From JANQIV01 sp050117315 (GTDB lineage Bacteria > Bacteroidota > Ignavibacteria > Ignavibacteriales > Melioribacteraceae): a stretch of DNA of 13,592 nucleotides. The position numbers and the translations under genes were made by a program. Below are positions 12,010-13,592 of the stretch, piece by piece. Under the pieces are notes generated by a model, which was given only the letters and a program-made list of their open reading frames with translations, was not told the origin of the DNA and did not search any database. The stretch lies in assembly GCA_050117315.1 (NCBI GenBank), contig JASFMY010000154.1:1-13592 (forward strand), read 5' to 3'. The stretch's first letter is position 1. Each line of letters starts with the position of its first letter.

Positions 12010-12320
12010 AATATCTCGTAATATTAGAATGCAAATATATCAAATTGATCTTCAAATTGATAATGTGAAAGTGAGTTTATGTAATTATTTTCTAGATTTT
12101 CCGTCAATTTTACCATACTTTTTTACATTTTTCTGAAACAATCCGGTTCATTAATTCGTTAAATTTCAATTGGCCAACATTAACTATTGATTACTTAAAT
12201 CCAACTAAGTATCTTATAATAACGTACTTGATTTACAATTCCACCAAATAGTCCCAAAAAAATTAAATCAAGAATCCACTATAACTATTTTCTTAATCAT
12301 TTCATATATGCGAGGTTAAT
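12010..12320. other. divergent intergenic region, ymdB-like and lipase genes
   Basis: This gap carries the start signals for two divergent genes. The minus-strand side has the -7 candidate at 12032-12039. The plus-strand side has GAGG at 12312-12315, about six bases before the lipase ATG, a Shine-Dalgarno-like site. A direct pair of CAAATTGAT words (12041-12049 and 12053-12061) sits next to the -7 candidate. A spaced TTGATTT/AAATCAA pair is present near 12229-12272. No small gene was recognised. Confidence 0.45.
12032..12039 (-). promoter_or_regulatory. candidate -7 promoter element (TATATTTG) for the ymdB-like operon
   Basis: On the minus strand TATATTTG fits TAnnTTTG of Bacteroidota promoters and lies 23-30 bases before the ATG at 12009. 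A suitable TTG at the normal -33 distance is not clear, since the nearest one is only 13 bases away. The adjacent CAAATTGAT repeats could bind a regulator. Confidence 0.4.
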
Positions 12321-13361
12321 ATGAACAAATTAAAATTTTCCCCTACACAAAAGCAAAAAGAATGTGTAAGTATGGCTTACTTAACTTATTCGGGCGAAAA
12401 AATAATTGCAAAATTAGACCCGAAAGAAGTTGAAGAAAAAATTTACGGAATCATCAACGATACAATGCCGAAGATTCCACAAATAGACAACAACGGCAGT
12501 CCTGACTGGAAGGTTGTATGGGGCCCCACAATTTACACCTTTGAATTAGCAATTCTACAGGACAACATGATGTTCGTAGCTCAACAAATTTCAAAGCCTG
12601 AAAATTACATTGTTGCCGTAAGAGGAACTAACGGATTGGCCATGATGGATTGGATTAAGGAAGATTTCAAAGTTTGGGAAAAAGTAGATTGGAAAATTCC
12701 GTCAGGAGTTAGTTATGAAGGTACACCAAAAATTTCAAAAGCAACAGATAACGGCATAGATGCACTCCTGCATAAAATGATTCCGTTAAGCGACAAACTT
12801 CCCGGTTATAATATTGATATAACTACGTTCCTCAAAAATATTGCTGCAAAAAAAGTAAACATTACTTTTACCGGGCACAGTCTCGGCGGCGCACTTGCTC
12901 CAACACTGGCTCTTTGGTTTAAACAATCACAGAATATTAATGGTGATTGGGACCCTGCCGGGAATGCTCAAGTTTCAACTATTCCTTTTGCCGGTGCAAC
13001 TGCCGGTGATGGAGATTTTAAAGATTTCTTTAATAAACAATTAGGTGACGATTGCCAAAGGATTCATTGCAACCAGGATATAGTACCTCATGCTTGGCAG
13101 ACAAGCGATTTAAAGGAACTTCCTACTTTATATTCATCGGCAGGAATTGAGATGCCGGATTCGCTAAAGGTTGTTCTTGATATTGTTGAATTAACAGTAA
13201 AAGGTTACGAACAGGTTGAAACGTCATATCCTTTTGACTGGTCTATTGATACTTCGAAAGATTCGTATATGGCACAAGCCGGTTATCAGCATGTTTATTC
13301 TTATCCGCATTACCTTGGAGTACCGGAACTAAATACGGTAATTGACAGCGGTAAATTATAA
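12321..13361 (+). CDS. class 3 lipase-like alpha/beta hydrolase
   Basis: A 346-residue protein of the Lipase_3 (fungal-type lipase) fold. The oxyanion strand YIVAVRGTN (96-104) is followed by the nucleophile elbow FTGHSLGGA (183-191, catalytic S187). The likely acid is D253 in CNQDIVPHAW, which matches the NxxDxVP motif of the family. The histidine is probably H324 or H330 in GYQHVYSYPHYLG. The N-terminus (MNKLKFSPTQKQK) is charged, without a hydrophobic core, so no signal peptide is present and the enzyme should stay in the cytoplasm or leave by another route. Its substrate, a lipid, ester or other, is unknown. GAGG precedes the ATG by about six bases. A strong terminator follows, so it is monocistronic. 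Confidence 0.85.
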   Translation: MNKLKFSPTQKQKECVSMAYLTYSGEKIIAKLDPKEVEEKIYGIINDTMPKIPQIDNNGSPDWKVVWGPTIYTFELAILQDNMMFVAQQISKPENYIVAVRGTNGLAMMDWIKEDFKVWEKVDWKIPSGVSYEGTPKISKATDNGIDALLHKMIPLSDKLPGYNIDITTFLKNIAAKKVNITFTGHSLGGALAPTLALWFKQSQNINGDWDPAGNAQVSTIPFAGATAGDGDFKDFFNKQLGDDCQRIHCNQDIVPHAWQTSDLKELPTLYSSAGIEMPDSLKVVLDIVELTVKGYEQVETSYPFDWSIDTSKDSYMAQAGYQHVYSYPHYLGVPELNTVIDSGKL

Positions 13362-13394
13362 TTAAAGCAATTTTTTTTGTTGTTAAACAAGTGC

Positions 13395-13425
13395 AAAGCC
13401 GGATTAATAGTTTCCGGCTTTTTTT
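13395..13425 (+). terminator. intrinsic terminator after the lipase gene
   Basis: AAAGCCGGA (13395-13403) pairs with TCCGGCTTT (13413-13421) around a nine-base loop and runs into seven Ts. This is a textbook Rho-independent terminator, 33 bases after the lipase stop. Confidence 0.92.
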
Positions 13426-13469
13426 ATACTCCCTTTCTTTCTGAATTATTCTTTTAATAAATTGTATTT

Positions 13470-13592
13470 ATGGAAAATTACGATTTGACTTCAATCCCTG
13501 TTGATGAAGGAGAATTCTGCGTATTTGATTTTGAAACAACCGGTTCATCAGCACGCACCAGCAGGGCTATTGAAATCGGTATTGCAAGAATT
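13470..13592 (+). CDS. DnaQ-like 3'-5' exonuclease, N-terminus only
   Basis: The last 41 codons of the window start with ATG at 13470 and run off the edge. They encode MENYDLTSIPVDEGEFCVFD and then FETTGSSARTSRAIEIGIAR. FDFETTG is the Exo I motif of DEDDh exonucleases, where the aspartate and glutamate bind metal, and IEIGIAR is the next core strand. In this group such starts occur in DNA polymerase III epsilon-like proteins and in fusions of an exonuclease with a UvrC-type GIY-YIG domain. Which one this is cannot be told from the fragment. No Shine-Dalgarno sequence is seen. The gene is set off from the lipase gene by the terminator. Confidence 0.85.
   Translation, partial: MENYDLTSIPVDEGEFCVFDFETTGSSARTSRAIEIGIARI

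Noticed and set aside
12187..12220. sigma-70-like promoter TTGATT…TATAAT before the lipase gene
   Set aside because: The spacer is 22 bases, too long for this promoter type, and the likely host uses a different consensus.

Overview
The window is AT-rich DNA from a bacterium probably of the Bacteroidota/Ignavibacteriota (FCB) group. The pointers are the HU-DUF4469 protein, weak or absent Shine-Dalgarno sequences, two TAnnTTTG-type promoter candidates, and many short palindromic and GTCATTCCG-like interspersed repeats. The assignment is inferred from gene content and is not proven. No rRNA or tRNA was recognised.

Left part (1 to about 6070) is an accessory region in decay. From 1 to 490 it holds palindromic REP-like hairpins. 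At 491-670 (-) lies a fragment of a minimal nucleotidyltransferase (MNT). From 731 to 1190 runs a strongly diverged array that keeps a strict 20-bp period. A VapBC-like toxin-antitoxin pair follows, with the antitoxin open and the PIN toxin cut after about ten residues (1268-1586, -). Next is an HU-family/DUF4469 protein gene with doubtful ends (1622-2356, +). It abuts a 716-bp group II intron on the minus strand that has lost nearly all of its reverse transcriptase ORF (2356-3071). Further on are a 34-bp palindrome and the collapsed remains of a large type III-like DNA methyltransferase (3380-3853, +).

Inside this graveyard sits one intact two-gene operon (3942-5696, +): an OLD/RecF-like AAA ATPase directly followed by a DUF4276 TOPRIM-like protein. 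The layout resembles ATPase-TOPRIM anti-phage systems such as PARIS. It is bounded on both sides by methyltransferase tail remnants (3766-3812 and 5828-5874).

Right part (6070-12009) is a tidy minus-strand housekeeping block. In transcription order it runs YmdB-like metallophosphoesterase, orphan DNA methyltransferase, folD, deoC, a HicB-like small protein, a degenerate interspersed repeat, trmH and aroA. Most junctions are overlaps or gaps of one or two bases, so two transcription units are likely: ymdB to hicB-like, and trmH-aroA. The products serve one-carbon folate metabolism, deoxyribose salvage, tRNA methylation and the shikimate pathway.

The right end (12321-13592, +) has a class 3 lipase-like hydrolase without a signal peptide, a clear intrinsic terminator, and the first 41 codons of a DnaQ-like 3'-5' exonuclease running off the window.
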